Counted from the stretch's first letter, positions 32,392-44,660 are shown. The stretch: DNA of 64,000 nucleotides from Lysobacteraceae bacterium P (GCA_005503055.1 SCOX01000001.1:744001-808000), one strand, 5' to 3'. Notes: generated from the sequence alone by a model not told the origin. Made by a program: numbers and translations.

Positions 32392-34503
32392 ATGACACGC
32401 AAGGCCTGGCTGCTGCTCGCCGTCGTCCTCACCGGTGGCGCACTCGCCGCGACCTACGTGCTCGAGCCGCGCCCGACCATCGCGCGCATCGCGCAGGCCG
32501 CCCTCGGCCCGGTGCCCACCACGCTGGGATGGACGGGACGGCTGGACCCGCTGGCGGGCGATGGCGTGCGCGGTCTGCTCGACGGCAACTCGGCGCAGGC
32601 TCGCTTCGACGACCCCTGGGGCGTGGCGCGCGCGCCCGACGGCACGGTGTACGTGGCCGACGCCGGCGACAACAACCGCATCCGCGTGATCCGTTCCGAC
32701 GGCACGGTCGCGACGCTGGCCGGTGCGGCAGAAGGTTTCGCCGACGGCGCCGGCGCGGCGGCGATGTTCGACACGCCTTCGGGCCTCGCGCTCGATCGCG
32801 ATGGCAACCTCTTTGTGGCCGATACCGGCAACCACGCGATCCGCAAGGTCGCGCCCGCAGGCGTGGTGAGCACGATCGCCGGCGATGGCACGCCGGGCTT
32901 CCGCGACGGCGTCGGCGCGCAGGCGCGTTTCGACGGGCCGATTGGCGTGGCCGTCGGCGGCGACGGACGGATCTACGTCGCCGACACCTACAACGACCGC
33001 ATCCGCGTGATCGCGCGCGACGGCGCCGTCACCACGCTGGCCGGCGGCGAGCGCCCCGGCGACTTCGACGGCCCCGGCCCGATGGCGCGTTTCGACACAC
33101 CCACCGGCGTCGCCGTCGATGCGATGAACCGCGTCTGGGTGGCCGACCTTCGCAACAACGCGATCCGCCGCATCACCCCGACCGGCGAGGTCAGCACGAT
33201 CGCGCGCGCCCTGCCCGAAGAGGAGCACCCGCCCGTGCACCGTCCGCTGAGCCTGGCGCTCACGCACGACGGCGTGCTCTATGTCGGCGAGCAGAACCGG
33301 GGCGACATCGTGCAGATCGCGCGCGACGGTCGCGCGAGCACCATCACCGGCCGCACCCAGGCGCAGCACCTCGCGCGCGCTGCCGGGCTGGCGGTGGACG
33401 AGGACGGCGTGCTGTGGGTGAGCGATGCCGACAGCCATCGCGTGCATCGGGTCGGTCCCGCCGCCACGGCGCAGGCCGAAGCGCCGCAGGTCGTCGGCCC
33501 CTCGTCCGCCGATCCGCTGCCCGCGACCGACGGCCGCTGGCCGCTGCGCCCGCAGCGGGGCTGGCATGAAGTCGTGGGCACGCTCGGCGAAGTGCGCGGC
33601 AACTATCGCAAGGAGAATCGCGACCACCTGCACAGCGGGCTCGACATCCGCGGCGACGTGGGACAGGAGGTCGTCGCGATCGCCGACGGCAAGGTCAGCA
33701 GTCCGCACGCGGCCTGGGGGTTCGGCGAGCTAGGCGAAGGCCTGGGGCTGGACGCGCTCGGCTACATCCACATGCGCGTCGGGCGCACCCCGCGCGGCGA
33801 GGTGCTCGATCCCTCGCGCTTCGTCCTGCTCGACGGCGAGGACGGCAAGCCCGAGCGCATCCGCGTGCGGCGCGGCACGCGCTTCCACGCGGGCGATGTG
33901 CTGGGGACGATCAACGCCATGGCGCACGTGCACCTCAGCGTCGGCGCCTCCGGCTACGAACGCAACGCCATCGCGCTGGGCTTCGTGAACTACGCCGACC
34001 ATTGGGCACCGCGCATCGACCGCATCGAACTGCTCGACGCGCTGCAGCAACCGTTGGCGGACAGGCGCCACGGCCGCATCGTCCTGCCGCGGGCGACGGC
34101 CAACGTGCAGATCGCCGTGGACGCGTGGGACCAGGTGGACCGCAACCTGCCACGGCGACGGCTCGGGCTGCATGCGCTGGGCTACCAGTGGTTGGATGCG
34201 GGCGGCAGGCCCCTGCCCGGCTACGAGCAGCCGCGCATGAACATCGAGTTCAACCGGATGCCCGCCGAAAACGACGCGGTGATGGTGGCCTACGGCCCGG
34301 GCAGCGGCATCACCGTGCACGGCAGCGCGATGACGCGCTTCCAGTACCTGGTGACCAACACCGTGCGCGACGGCCAACTCGCCACCGACGCCTGGCAGCC
34401 GGCCGAACTGCCCGCCGGCGACTACCTGCTGCGCATCACCGCGCGCGATTACAGCGGCAATGTCGCCACCGCCGGGCGCGATCTGCCGGTGCGGCTGGAG
34501 TGA
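32392..34503 (+). CDS. NHL-propeller / M23 metallopeptidase fusion, membrane-anchored
   Basis: The 703-residue protein has an N-terminal signal anchor (AWLLLAVVLTGGALAATYVL). At about 55-345 it carries five or six NHL repeats (VADAGDNNRIRVI, VADTGNHAIRKV, VADTYNDRIRVI, VADLRNNAIRRI, VSDADSHRVHRV). An M23/LytM-like domain at about 385-530 has the zinc ligands HLHSGLDIRGDV (HxxxD) and AHVHLSVGASG (HxH), so it looks catalytically competent. A C-terminal beta-rich region follows. M23 enzymes cut peptidoglycan cross-bridges or activate amidases. The propeller may target or gate the peptidase. It stands alone, divergent from thpR. Confidence 0.85.
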   Translation: MTRKAWLLLAVVLTGGALAATYVLEPRPTIARIAQAALGPVPTTLGWTGRLDPLAGDGVRGLLDGNSAQARFDDPWGVARAPDGTVYVADAGDNNRIRVIRSDGTVATLAGAAEGFADGAGAAAMFDTPSGLALDRDGNLFVADTGNHAIRKVAPAGVVSTIAGDGTPGFRDGVGAQARFDGPIGVAVGGDGRIYVADTYNDRIRVIARDGAVTTLAGGERPGDFDGPGPMARFDTPTGVAVDAMNRVWVADLRNNAIRRITPTGEVSTIARALPEEEHPPVHRPLSLALTHDGVLYVGEQNRGDIVQIARDGRASTITGRTQAQHLARAAGLAVDEDGVLWVSDADSHRVHRVGPAATAQAEAPQVVGPSSADPLPATDGRWPLRPQRGWHEVVGTLGEVRGNYRKENRDHLHSGLDIRGDVGQEVVAIADGKVSSPHAAWGFGELGEGLGLDALGYIHMRVGRTPRGEVLDPSRFVLLDGEDGKPERIRVRRGTRFHAGDVLGTINAMAHVHLSVGASGYERNAIALGFVNYADHWAPRIDRIELLDALQQPLADRRHGRIVLPRATANVQIAVDAWDQVDRNLPRRRLGLHALGYQWLDAGGRPLPGYEQPRMNIEFNRMPAENDAVMVAYGPGSGITVHGSAMTRFQYLVTNTVRDGQLATDAWQPAELPAGDYLLRITARDYSGNVATAGRDLPVRLE

Positions 34504-34506
34504 GCC

Positions 34507-35124
34507 TCAGCGCGCCGACTTCGGCGGTCGCACGCGGTAGGCCAGGCTGATCCTCGGGCCGACCGGTTCGCGCGTCTTGGCGATGCCGTGCTCATGCGTG
34601 AGCTGCGAGGCGTGGCTCATCACCAGCAGGCTGCCGGGTTCCAGCTCGATGTCGATGCGGGAACGCCCGCCTTCCTTGGCGCGGATCGTCATGCGCCGCG
34701 TCTCGCCGAGCGACAGCAGGGCGATCGGATGGCCCGCCACCAGCATGTGCATCTTGTCGCCGTGCGGCGCGACGCTGTCGTTTCCGTCGCGATAGAAGTT
34801 CAGGCCGACGGCGTTGAAGGGTTGGCGCAGATGGGCGCGCAGGCGGTCGCGGGCGTCGACCAGCGGCGGCGGCACGCCTGCGTCGTCGTCGAAGCGATAG
34901 GACGCCACCAGTCGCGGTACGTCGACGATGCGGTCGTACATGGGGCGGCGCTGGGCTTCCCAGGCGACGGTGTCCCGGAGCGTGTCGAACCATTCCGCGG
35001 CCAGCGCCTCCGGCAGGAATTCGGGCCAGTAGCGCATGCCGCCCTGGGCGTCGTCGAACAGCGTTCGCGGACCCGGGGCGGACACGGGTGCGAAGAGATC
35101 GGTCTGGGCGGTGGCGCGCGGCAT
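34507..35124 (-). CDS. alkB: alpha-ketoglutarate-dependent dioxygenase AlkB
   Basis: The 205-residue Fe(II)/2-oxoglutarate enzyme repairs alkylated bases in DNA or RNA. Metal ligands are the His and Asp of VAPHGDKMHML and a later His in SHASQLTHEHGIAKT. The co-substrate Arg is in PRISLAYRVR. FNAVGLNFYRDGNDSV and SLGETRRMTIRAK are family landmarks. ATG 35124 gives a normal length; earlier in-frame starts lie in non-homologous sequence. The stop is 4 bases from the end of the convergent NHL-M23 gene. No adaptive-response ada gene is adjacent. Confidence 0.93.
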   Translation of the reverse strand: MPRATAQTDLFAPVSAPGPRTLFDDAQGGMRYWPEFLPEALAAEWFDTLRDTVAWEAQRRPMYDRIVDVPRLVASYRFDDDAGVPPPLVDARDRLRAHLRQPFNAVGLNFYRDGNDSVAPHGDKMHMLVAGHPIALLSLGETRRMTIRAKEGGRSRIDIELEPGSLLVMSHASQLTHEHGIAKTREPVGPRISLAYRVRPPKSAR

Positions 35125-35198
35125 CGCGCGAGTGTGGGCCGGACGCGTCTCGTGGGGTGAGACCGGAACCAGGCGGCCGGGGTCAGGACCCAGGAACA

Positions 35199-35275
35199 TA
35201 GCCCCGGTAAGGCGTAGCCGCACCCGGATTCGCGACGCAACGGCTCCCGGGTGCGCTGCGCTTAGCCGGGCTACG
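35199..35275. repeat. inverted pair of REP elements
   Basis: The left copy TAGCCCCGGTAAGGCGTAGC is diverged. The right copy reads CTCCCGGGTGCGCTGCGCTT followed by AGCCGGGCTACG. The pair fills the space between the alkB promoter side and the end of the ABC-F gene. Confidence 0.8.
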
Positions 35276-35289
35276 CGTCGGCCCGAATA

Positions 35290-37161
35290 TCAGCCTTCCA
35301 GCTCGTTCCAGCGGTCGTAGGCCGCGTCGAGTTCGGCCTGCGTCTTCGTCATCAGCTCCGTGTGCGCGGTCATGGCCGCCGCGTCGCGCTGGTAGAAGGC
35401 GGGGTCGTTCATCTGTGCGGTGAGTTCGCCGACGCGCGTTTCCAGTGCCTCGATGCGGATCGGCAGTTGCTCCAGCTCGCGCGCGTCCTTGTAGCTGAGC
35501 TTTTTCTTCGGCGCCGCCACGGGCGTCGGCGCGGCGGCGGCCGCCGCCGGCTTCGCCGCCGCGCCGGCCGGCACGGATTTCACCGGGCGCTGGCGAATCC
35601 AGTCGGTGTAACCGCCGACGTACTCGCCGACGCGGCCATCGCCTTCCATGACGAGCGTGGAGGTCACCACGTTGTCCAGGAAATCGCGATCGTGGCTGAC
35701 CAGCAGCAGCGTGCCCGCGTAGTCGCCCAGCAGCTCTTCCAGCAACTCCAGCGTTTCCACGTCGAGATCGTTGGTCGGTTCGTCCATCACCAGCAGGTTG
35801 GACGGCTGCGCGAACAGCTTGGCCAGCAGCAGGCGGTTGCGTTCGCCGCCGGACAGTCGCGTGATCGGCGCGCGGGCGCGTTCGGGGGTGAACAGGAAGT
35901 CCTGCAGATAGCCGATGACGTGCTTGGACTTGCCGCCGACTTCGACGAACTCGCGACCTTCGGCGACGTTCTCCAGCGCATTCCAGTCCTCGCGCAGGGT
36001 GGCGCGGTACTGGTCGAAATACGCCACCTGCAGGTTGCTGCCCAGCTTCACCTCGCCGGAATCGGGCTTGATCTCGCCCAGCAGCAGCTTCAGCAGCGTG
36101 GTCTTGCCGCTGCCGTTGGGGCCGATCAGGCCGATGCGGTCGCCGCGGAAGATCGTGGTGGACAGATCGGTCATCAGGCGGCGCTCGCCGTAGGCGAACG
36201 ACACGTCCTTGGCTTCGACTACTTTCTTGCCCGACGACTCGCTCTGGGCGAAGTCCATCTTCACGTTGCCGGTCAGGTCGCGCCGCTGCGAACGCTCCGA
36301 GCGCATGGCCTTCAGGCGCCGCACGCGGCCTTCGTCGCGGGTGCGGCGGGCCTTGATGCCCTGCCGGATCCAGACTTCCTCCTGCGCCAGCAACTTGTCG
36401 AAGCGCGCGTTTTCCTGTGCCTCTGCGTTGAGGCGTTCCTCGCGGCGGCGCAGGTAGTTGTCCCAGTCGCCCGGCCAGCTGGTCACCTGGCCGCGGTCGA
36501 TCTCGACGATGCGCGTGGCCAGCGAGCGCAGGAAGCGCCGATCGTGCGTGACGAACACCAGCGCCCCCTGCCAGGCCTTGAGGAAGCCTTCGAGCCAGTC
36601 GATGGCTTCGATGTCCAAGTGGTTGGTCGGCTCGTCCAGCAGCAGCACGTCGGGCGCGGACACCAGCGAGCGCGCCAGCAGCACGCGTCGCTTCATGCCG
36701 CCGGACAGGCGCGCGAAGACGGCGTCGCCGTCGAGGTCGAGGCGTTGCAGGGTCTCGGTCACGCGCTGGTCCAGCGACCAGCCCTGTGCGTCCTCGATCT
36801 TCTGCTGCACCTTCGCCAGCGCGTCGGTGTCGACCTGCTCGGCGTGGCTGAGGTGGTGGTACTGCGCCAGCCAGCTGCCGAGCTCGCCCAGGCCGCCGGC
36901 GACCACATCCCACACATCGCCGTCGGCGCCGTGCGGGACTTCCTGCTCCAGGCGCGCGATGCGCACGCCGCCCTCGCGGCGCACTTCGCCGTCGTCGGGA
37001 TGGATGTCGCCGGAGATGAGGCGCATCAGCGTGGATTTGCCGGCGCCGTTGCGGCCGATCAGCGCGATGCGCTCACCGGGTTCGATGGACAGGACGACGT
37101 CGTTCAGCAGCAAAGGGCCGCCGACGCCGTAGTCGACGTTGTTCAGGGTAATCAAGGGCAT
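35290..37161 (-). CDS. uup: ABC-F family ATPase (Uup-type)
   Basis: The 623-residue cytoplasmic protein has two ABC ATPase domains and no membrane part. Walker A motifs are GRNGAGKST (about 36-44) and GPNGSGKTT (about 348-356). Signature motifs are LSGGMKRRVLL and LSGGERNRLLL, each followed by Walker B LLLDEPTNHLD or LVMDEPTNDLD. A linker rich in Arg lies between the domains, and a C-terminal coiled coil at about 555-623 is typical of Uup. ABC-F proteins act on ribosomes or on branched DNA/RNA, and Uup mutants in E. coli affect transposon excision. It is divergent from the MpaB-type gene. Confidence 0.93.
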   Translation of the reverse strand: MPLITLNNVDYGVGGPLLLNDVVLSIEPGERIALIGRNGAGKSTLMRLISGDIHPDDGEVRREGGVRIARLEQEVPHGADGDVWDVVAGGLGELGSWLAQYHHLSHAEQVDTDALAKVQQKIEDAQGWSLDQRVTETLQRLDLDGDAVFARLSGGMKRRVLLARSLVSAPDVLLLDEPTNHLDIEAIDWLEGFLKAWQGALVFVTHDRRFLRSLATRIVEIDRGQVTSWPGDWDNYLRRREERLNAEAQENARFDKLLAQEEVWIRQGIKARRTRDEGRVRRLKAMRSERSQRRDLTGNVKMDFAQSESSGKKVVEAKDVSFAYGERRLMTDLSTTIFRGDRIGLIGPNGSGKTTLLKLLLGEIKPDSGEVKLGSNLQVAYFDQYRATLREDWNALENVAEGREFVEVGGKSKHVIGYLQDFLFTPERARAPITRLSGGERNRLLLAKLFAQPSNLLVMDEPTNDLDVETLELLEELLGDYAGTLLLVSHDRDFLDNVVTSTLVMEGDGRVGEYVGGYTDWIRQRPVKSVPAGAAAKPAAAAAAPTPVAAPKKKLSYKDARELEQLPIRIEALETRVGELTAQMNDPAFYQRDAAAMTAHTELMTKTQAELDAAYDRWNELEG

Positions 37162-37217
37162 GGCGCCATTCTAGCGTGTGGCACGGCAGCCCCAGGCCTC
37201 CGTGGGATCATCGCGCC

Positions 37218-38156
37218 ATGCCGAACCCGCGTTCGATCGCCGCCGCCCGCATCCGCCATTGGGTGCTTTCCGCGTTCCCGCGGGGACAGAGCGGGATCGA
37301 CTACGACCATCCCGCGGGCGATCCCGGCCTGTTCGGCCCCAATAGCGTGACCTGGCGCGTGCATGCGGATTTCCCGGGCATGCTCGCCGGAGGCCTGTGC
37401 GCGCTGATGCTTCAGACCCTGCATCCACTGGCCCTGGCGGGCGTGTGGGATCACTCGAACTTCCGTGCCGACCTCGTCGGCCGCCTGCGACGCACCACCA
37501 ACTTCGTCGCCGGAACCACGTATGCCTCGCTCCCGGAAGCCCGCAAGTTGATCGATCGCGTGTCGGGCATTCACCTGCAGGTGCGCGGCGTCACGCCGGA
37601 CGGGCGCGATTACCGCGCCGAGGATCCCGCCTTGCTGACGTGGGTGCATGTCACCGAGGCGTACGGGTTCCTGGAAGGATTCCGTTGTTACTCGCCGCTG
37701 TCGCTGCCTCCCGGCGCGGCCGATCGCTACTACGACGAGGTCCGCCGCGTGGCCGAAGCGCTCGGAGCACGCGACGTGCCCGCATCGCAAGCGCAGGTGC
37801 GCGACTACTTCGCGCGCATGCAGGGCGAGCTGTGTTTCGACGAACGCTCGCGCGAAGTGCTGGCGGTGCTGTCGCGGATACGACTGCCGGTCCCGGCGGC
37901 GGGACTCTCGCGCGATCTGTTCCTCGGCGCGGGCACGGCCCTGCTGCCGGACTGGGCGGTGCAGCGGCTGAGGCTGCGCCGCTCCGAACGCGTGCGCGCC
38001 AGCGTCGCTGCAGCCACATTGCGCGCGATCGCGCCGCTGTTCCGCATCGCCCTGGACGACGGCGTCGCACCGCGCGCATGCCGACGTGTCGGCATCGAGC
38101 CCTCTTCCCTGGAGCGATGGCCGTTACGATCAGCGGACGGCGGACGGGCGCAATAG
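37218..38156 (+). CDS. oxygenase MpaB family protein (DUF2236)
   Basis: The 312-residue protein matches the DUF2236/MpaB family. It has GGLCALMLQTLHPLALAGVW followed by DHSNF and GRLRRTTNFVAGTTYASLPE, then LLTWVHVTEAYGFLEGFRCY, with the conserved His residues thought to bind a heme or metal. Relatives include latex-clearing proteins and the MpaB oxygenase of mycophenolic acid synthesis. This one has no signal peptide. ATG 37218 precedes a family-like start (RIRHWVLSAFPRG). The substrate is unknown. Its last 27 bases overlap the convergent hypothetical gene. Confidence 0.87.
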   Translation: MPNPRSIAAARIRHWVLSAFPRGQSGIDYDHPAGDPGLFGPNSVTWRVHADFPGMLAGGLCALMLQTLHPLALAGVWDHSNFRADLVGRLRRTTNFVAGTTYASLPEARKLIDRVSGIHLQVRGVTPDGRDYRAEDPALLTWVHVTEAYGFLEGFRCYSPLSLPPGAADRYYDEVRRVAEALGARDVPASQAQVRDYFARMQGELCFDERSREVLAVLSRIRLPVPAAGLSRDLFLGAGTALLPDWAVQRLRLRRSERVRASVAAATLRAIAPLFRIALDDGVAPRACRRVGIEPSSLERWPLRSADGGRAQ

Positions 38157-38777
38157 CACGATCTTCGTCGCGATCCCGTCCTTGTTGCTCACGCGGTAGG
38201 CCATGTCCACTTCGTCGCCGACCTTGAGCTGGTCGATCCGCATCGGGCTGCCGTCCAGTGCGTACACCGTGGTCTGCGCGTCGTGCTTCATGCGGTTGCG
38301 GATGCGCGATCCGTCCTGATCGACCATCAGCACGCTGTTGCGCGGCACGAGGTCGCCGATCGTCCCGTGCAGGTAACGGCCCCAGTCCTGCCCAGGCGTC
38401 GTGTCGGCGAGCTTGTGCACCGACACGGCTTCGATGCGGTTGCCGTTGGCGACGGTCTCCAGCAGCAGACGGTCGCCGGGTTGCAGCTTCGGACGCGTGC
38501 TCCGGGTCCGCGCAGCCGCGGCCTCATCGTAATAGAGGTTGACGGGTGCGCCCTGGCCCAGCTCGCTGCCCGTGGCCGCATCGGTGCTGAGCACGATGCG
38601 GTGCTGCTTCGGATCGTGGCGCTGCAAGGTGCCCACCGTCCGGCCTTGCATCTGCGCGACGGCGGCCGCCGCGAAACCGCCCGTCATGCACGCCAGCAAC
38701 GCGATCACGCCCCAACGATGCAGGCGCTTCGCCACCGGGTGGACGTTGCTGATGCCTTCACGAATCGGACTGCCCAT
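38130..38777 (-). CDS. exported hypothetical protein with beta-barrel-like repeats
   Basis: The 215-residue protein has a signal peptide at about 15-42 (RWGVIALLACMTGGFAAAAV, cleavage near AVAQ). Two similar beta-strand blocks follow: VGTLQRHDPKQHRIVLSTDA at 48-110, and GTIGDLVPRNSVLMVDQDGS at 138-210 ending in KVGDEVDMAYRVSNKDGIA. The pattern recalls DUF5666-like OB-fold proteins of the periplasm, but the match is weak. ATG 38777 is used; an internal Met near the signal core would shorten the n-region. It lies between the MpaB-type and selO genes, 58 bases from the selO end. Confidence 0.7.
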   Translation of the reverse strand: MGSPIREGISNVHPVAKRLHRWGVIALLACMTGGFAAAAVAQMQGRTVGTLQRHDPKQHRIVLSTDAATGSELGQGAPVNLYYDEAAAARTRSTRPKLQPGDRLLLETVANGNRIEAVSVHKLADTTPGQDWGRYLHGTIGDLVPRNSVLMVDQDGSRIRNRMKHDAQTTVYALDGSPMRIDQLKVGDEVDMAYRVSNKDGIATKIVLLRPSAVR

Positions 38778-38835
38778 GGCCCACCTCCGCGATGTCCCGC
38801 CGCCGCATCATGCGCGGCCGCTGTGTAGGCGACGT

Positions 38836-40401
38836 CTAGGAGCTGCAGGACAACATCGAGCACCCGGCCCGTTCACGCGCCCAGTCGGGGCGGCGGCGGG
38901 CGTAGGCCTCGCGGCCTGGCTGGTCGTCGTAGGGGCGGCGCATGACGTCGAGGAGCTCGGTCACGCCGTCGATGTCGCCTTCGGTCGCACGGTCGATGGC
39001 TTCCTGCGCCAGGTAGTTGCGCAACACGTAGCGCGGGTTGGCGGCGTTCATCCTGGCGCGGCGCACGTCGGCCGCCATGTCCTGTCGCGCCAGACGGGCG
39101 ACGTAGCGCGCCAGCCAATCGCGCAGGGCCGGCTCCACGGCCGCGCGGCGGGCGGGGTCGTAGAACGCATCTTCCATCGGCGTCAGCTGCGGCGACATCG
39201 GGTCCAGATCGGCCAGGTCGCGGAAGAACAGCGTCATGTCGATCTCGCCTTCGGTCAGCAGGTCCTGCAGCGACTGCATGAGGGCGGTGTCGTCCTGTCG
39301 GCATTCGTCCAGTCCGAGCTTGCGCGCGGTGTTCTCCTGATCTGCGGCCAGGTAGGTCGAGACGAAGCGGCGCAGGCCGGCCTGCAAGGGTTCGGTGTCG
39401 TCGAACAGCAGCGACAGCGAGCCGGCCAGCCGGCCCAGGTTCCAGTACGCCACCTGTGGCTGCTGGCCGAAACGGTAGCGGCGCTGGTGGCGGTCGGTGG
39501 TGTTGGGCGTCCAGCCCGGATCGAAGTTGTCGACCCAGCCGTAGGGGCCGTAATCGATCGTCAGACCCAGGATCGACATGTTGTCGGTGTTCATCACGCC
39601 GTGCACGAAGCCGACGCGAATCCAGTGCGCCATCAGCGCGGCGGTCCGCTCGCAGACCTGCGCGAACCATTCGGCGTACACCGGTTGCCCGCGTCGTAGG
39701 CCACGCAGTTCCGGGAAATCGCGGCGGATGCAGAAATCGGCGAGCTGGCGCAGCAACTCGGTGTCGTTGCGCGAGGCCGGCAACTCGAAATTACCGAACC
39801 GGATGAACGACGGCGCGACGCGGCACACCACCGCGCCCGGTTCCATCTGCGGGTGGCCGTCGTAGAACATGTCCCGCTCGATCCATTCGCCGGTGCCGAC
39901 GAGGCTGAGCGCACGCGTGGTCGGCACGCCCAGGTGGTGCATGGCCTCGCTGCACAGGAACTCGCGGATCGACGAGCGAAGCACAGCGCGACCGTCTGCG
40001 CTGCGCGAATACGGCGTGGGCCCGGCACCCTTGAGCTGCAGCTCCCAGCGCTCGCCGTCGGCGTTGATCATCTCGCCCAGCGTGATCGCGCGGCCGTCGC
40101 CGAGCTGTCCGGCCCATTGCCCGAACTGGTGGCCGCCGTAGTTCGCCGCGAACGGCTGCATGCCCGGCAACAGCGCGTTGCCGCCGAAGACGCGGGCGAA
40201 CTCCGGCGAGACGACGTCGACCTCGCTGAACCCGAGACGCCGGGCCATCTCGGCCGAATGCGCAAGCAGGCGCGGCTGGGCGACCGGCGTGGGCTCCACG
40301 CGCGAGTACGCCGCACCGTGGACCTGCCGCACGCCGGTCGCGGAGTCGGGGTCGCCGGGAAGATCGCGGACGAAGAGGTTGTCGAAGTGTGGATTCAGCA
40401 T
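38836..40401 (-). CDS. selO: protein adenylyltransferase SelO (YdiU)
   Basis: The 521-residue pseudokinase transfers AMP to Ser, Thr or Tyr of target proteins. The landmarks are [60 protein letters not shown], and the metal and catalytic region [20 protein letters not shown]. The C-terminus ends [13 protein letters not shown]; a terminal cysteine is known in this family and is linked to redox control. ATG 40401 gives the standard start [12 protein letters not shown]. The gene is divergent from the amidohydrolase gene across 176 bases. Confidence 0.96.
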   Translation of the reverse strand: MLNPHFDNLFVRDLPGDPDSATGVRQVHGAAYSRVEPTPVAQPRLLAHSAEMARRLGFSEVDVVSPEFARVFGGNALLPGMQPFAANYGGHQFGQWAGQLGDGRAITLGEMINADGERWELQLKGAGPTPYSRSADGRAVLRSSIREFLCSEAMHHLGVPTTRALSLVGTGEWIERDMFYDGHPQMEPGAVVCRVAPSFIRFGNFELPASRNDTELLRQLADFCIRRDFPELRGLRRGQPVYAEWFAQVCERTAALMAHWIRVGFVHGVMNTDNMSILGLTIDYGPYGWVDNFDPGWTPNTTDRHQRRYRFGQQPQVAYWNLGRLAGSLSLLFDDTEPLQAGLRRFVSTYLAADQENTARKLGLDECRQDDTALMQSLQDLLTEGEIDMTLFFRDLADLDPMSPQLTPMEDAFYDPARRAAVEPALRDWLARYVARLARQDMAADVRRARMNAANPRYVLRNYLAQEAIDRATEGDIDGVTELLDVMRRPYDDQPGREAYARRRPDWARERAGCSMLSCSS

Positions 40402-40577
40402 GGAACGACCGCGTCGGAACTGCTTTCCAGATGGTGACGCCACGGACCGGTACAAGCGGTGAATCCCGGCCCTCGTCGATGCCGCCCGATGCGGCACGCA
40501 GGTCACGACTGGCCCGGTCGCTGCCGCGCGCGCCCGCGTATGCTGGGCGCCCACCGTCGCACAGGGGATACGACCGG

Positions 40578-41993
40578 ATGACCACGCGCGCCCGCATGCA
40601 CACCGCAAATCGAGCACTCATTTCTTCGCGTACGTTTACGCCGGCGCTTGCCGGCGCCGTGCTGGTGGCACTTGCGGCCTCGTCGGCCGTCGCGCAGGCA
40701 CCGTCGCCCACGTCTTCGTGCAGCCTGGTCCAGGCCGGCCGCCTGCTCGACCGTCCCGGCCATGCGCCACGTGGCGCGAGCACCGTGCTGGTCTGCAACG
40801 GGCACATCGAAGCGGTGCGCGATGGCTTCGTCGAGGCTTCGGCGTTCGCGAACGGCGCCAACGCGACGGCCGTCGACCTGCGCGATCGCTTCGTGCTTCC
40901 CGGCCTGATCGACAGTCACGTCCACCTCACTTCCGACAAGGCGGGCGTGGAAGGCCAGCTCGAAGGCATCTCCAAAGGCGTGGCCGACCACGCCTACGAG
41001 GCCGCCGTGAACGCGCGCAAGACCCTTGGCGCCGGTTTCACCACCGTGCGCAACCTCGGCGACGAAGACGGCGTGACGCTCGCACTGCGCGACGCTGTGG
41101 CCGCCGGCAAGCTGCCGGGACCACGGATCATCGACGCAGGGGTGGCGATTTCCGCCACCGCCGGGCACATGGACCCGACGCTGGGTTTCCGCGACGAACT
41201 GCATGACGCGATCGACGTGCATGGCAACACCTGCGACGGTGCCGACGCCTGCCGCAAGGCCGTGCGGCGGCAGGTCGCGCGCGGCGTGGACGTGATCAAG
41301 ATCGCCACCACCGGCGGCGTGAACAGCCGCATCGGCGCGGGCCTGGGCCAGCAGATGTTCGACGACGAGGCGCGTGCCATCGTCGAGACCGCCCACCTCT
41401 ACAAGAAGAAGGTGGCCGTCCATGCGCACGGCGCGGACGGCATCGCACTGGCCTTGCGCGCTGGCGCCGACTCGATCGAACACGGCACACTGATGGACGA
41501 CGCCGACATCAAGCTGTTGCGCCAGACCGGCGCGTACTACGTACCGACGCTGTCCACCGTCAACGGCTACAAGGAACGCCTTGCGAAGAACCCGGATGCC
41601 TACACCGGCGAGGTTCGCGAGAAGATCGAATGGCGCATCGGCATCACCGGCAAGGCACTGGAACGCGCGGTGCCGGCGGGCGTGAAGATCGCCTTCGGCA
41701 CCGACGCCGGCGTAAGCCTGCACGGGCGCAACGCGGACGAGTTCGAACTGATGGTCGCCCATGGCATGACACCCGCGACGGCGATCGCTGCGGCGACGGT
41801 CAACGCCGCCGACCTGCTCGGCCTGGCGGACCAGGTGGGCTCGCTCGACGTCGGCAAGCGCGCGGACCTGATCGCCGTCAGCGGCGACCCGCTCAGCGAC
41901 GTGACCGTGCTCAAGCGCGTCGAATTCGTGATGAAGGATGGGCGTGTGGAGAAGGATGTGCGGGCCGGAAATGGAGGAGCGGTGGCGCGCTGA
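40578..41993 (+). CDS. exported metal-dependent amidohydrolase
   Basis: The 471-residue protein has a signal peptide ([19 protein letters not shown], residues about 24-42). Its TIM-barrel amidohydrolase domain is close to the Xaa-Pro dipeptidase / imidazolonepropionase group. HxH is in [14 protein letters not shown], the carboxylated-Lys region is [12 protein letters not shown], His ligands are [10 protein letters not shown] and [10 protein letters not shown], and the catalytic Asp is in [11 protein letters not shown]. Members cleave peptides, ureas or similar amides. ATG 40578 is supported by the signal peptide and a GGGGAT purine stretch. It is followed by repeats, not by a gene, so it is monocistronic. 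Confidence 0.9.
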   Translation: MTTRARMHTANRALISSRTFTPALAGAVLVALAASSAVAQAPSPTSSCSLVQAGRLLDRPGHAPRGASTVLVCNGHIEAVRDGFVEASAFANGANATAVDLRDRFVLPGLIDSHVHLTSDKAGVEGQLEGISKGVADHAYEAAVNARKTLGAGFTTVRNLGDEDGVTLALRDAVAAGKLPGPRIIDAGVAISATAGHMDPTLGFRDELHDAIDVHGNTCDGADACRKAVRRQVARGVDVIKIATTGGVNSRIGAGLGQQMFDDEARAIVETAHLYKKKVAVHAHGADGIALALRAGADSIEHGTLMDDADIKLLRQTGAYYVPTLSTVNGYKERLAKNPDAYTGEVREKIEWRIGITGKALERAVPAGVKIAFGTDAGVSLHGRNADEFELMVAHGMTPATAIAAATVNAADLLGLADQVGSLDVGKRADLIAVSGDPLSDVTVLKRVEFVMKDGRVEKDVRAGNGGAVAR

Positions 41994-42013
41994 GCGTTGC
42001 GGTTGTTGCAATC

Positions 42014-42060
42014 GCCTTCCTTGATTTGCCTTTGCCTTTGCCTTTGATATTGCCTTGCCT
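42014..42060. repeat. TTTGCC hexamer microsatellite
   Basis: The hexamer TTTGCC repeats three and a half times at 42025-42046 and is flanked by related TTGATTTGCC and GATATTGCCTTGCC stretches. The run starts 20 bases past the amidohydrolase stop. It is notably AT-richer than the surroundings. Slippage could make it variable between strains. Confidence 0.7.
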
Positions 42061-42572
42061 CTGTCGTTGCTGTTGAACAGCCCGAAAGATCGCTAGCCCG
42101 AAGGGCGCCGCACAAGGATGTGCGGTGGTGTCGGAAGCTTGGCTTCTTTAGGTCACACGACGATCAAGATCGACGCCCGTAGGACGCATCTTCCTTCGGA
42201 TACCACGACATGCGGTGCAATGCGCTTCGCTTATTGCCACCTGCGACTCGCTGCTTGCTTTAGAAGCGAGCAGAGCGAGAGCAAGATCAAAATGGGTTCC
42301 AGCTTTCGCTGGAATGACGTGATGGGGCGGATGGCGTGACCGCCTGGATCCCGGCCTCCGCCGGGATGCGGGGATGTGCCCAGGATCACGGGAGATGTCG
42401 GAAAGCGTGATGGGCTGGACCGCGACCTTCGCAGGGACGACGCGACGCGGCCTTCGTCAAGACGACAGCCCAGAAGGGGCGAAAACCCGCACTACACGGC
42501 CGCCACACGCCGCTGCGCTAGAATGTTCGGTCTTCCCGACCGGCGAACGCCGGCGCTGCCGAGTCCTCCCCC
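42061..42572. other. gene-free, AT-richer spacer with two ITS-type mini-hairpins
   Basis: No gene is supported in this 512-base stretch. It contains two copies of a common intergenic hairpin family: TTCCAGC-tttc-GCTGGAA followed by TGACG at 42297-42319, and ATCCCGGC-ctcc-GCCGGGAT followed by G at 42348-42368. The part at 42110-42300 is clearly poorer in GC than the rest of the window. It has short hairpins (GGAAGCTTGGCTTC, AGCAAGATC) and may be a degraded element. The bases just before 42573 must hold the helicase promoter. Confidence 0.5.
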
Positions 42573-44660
<2,088 letters not shown>

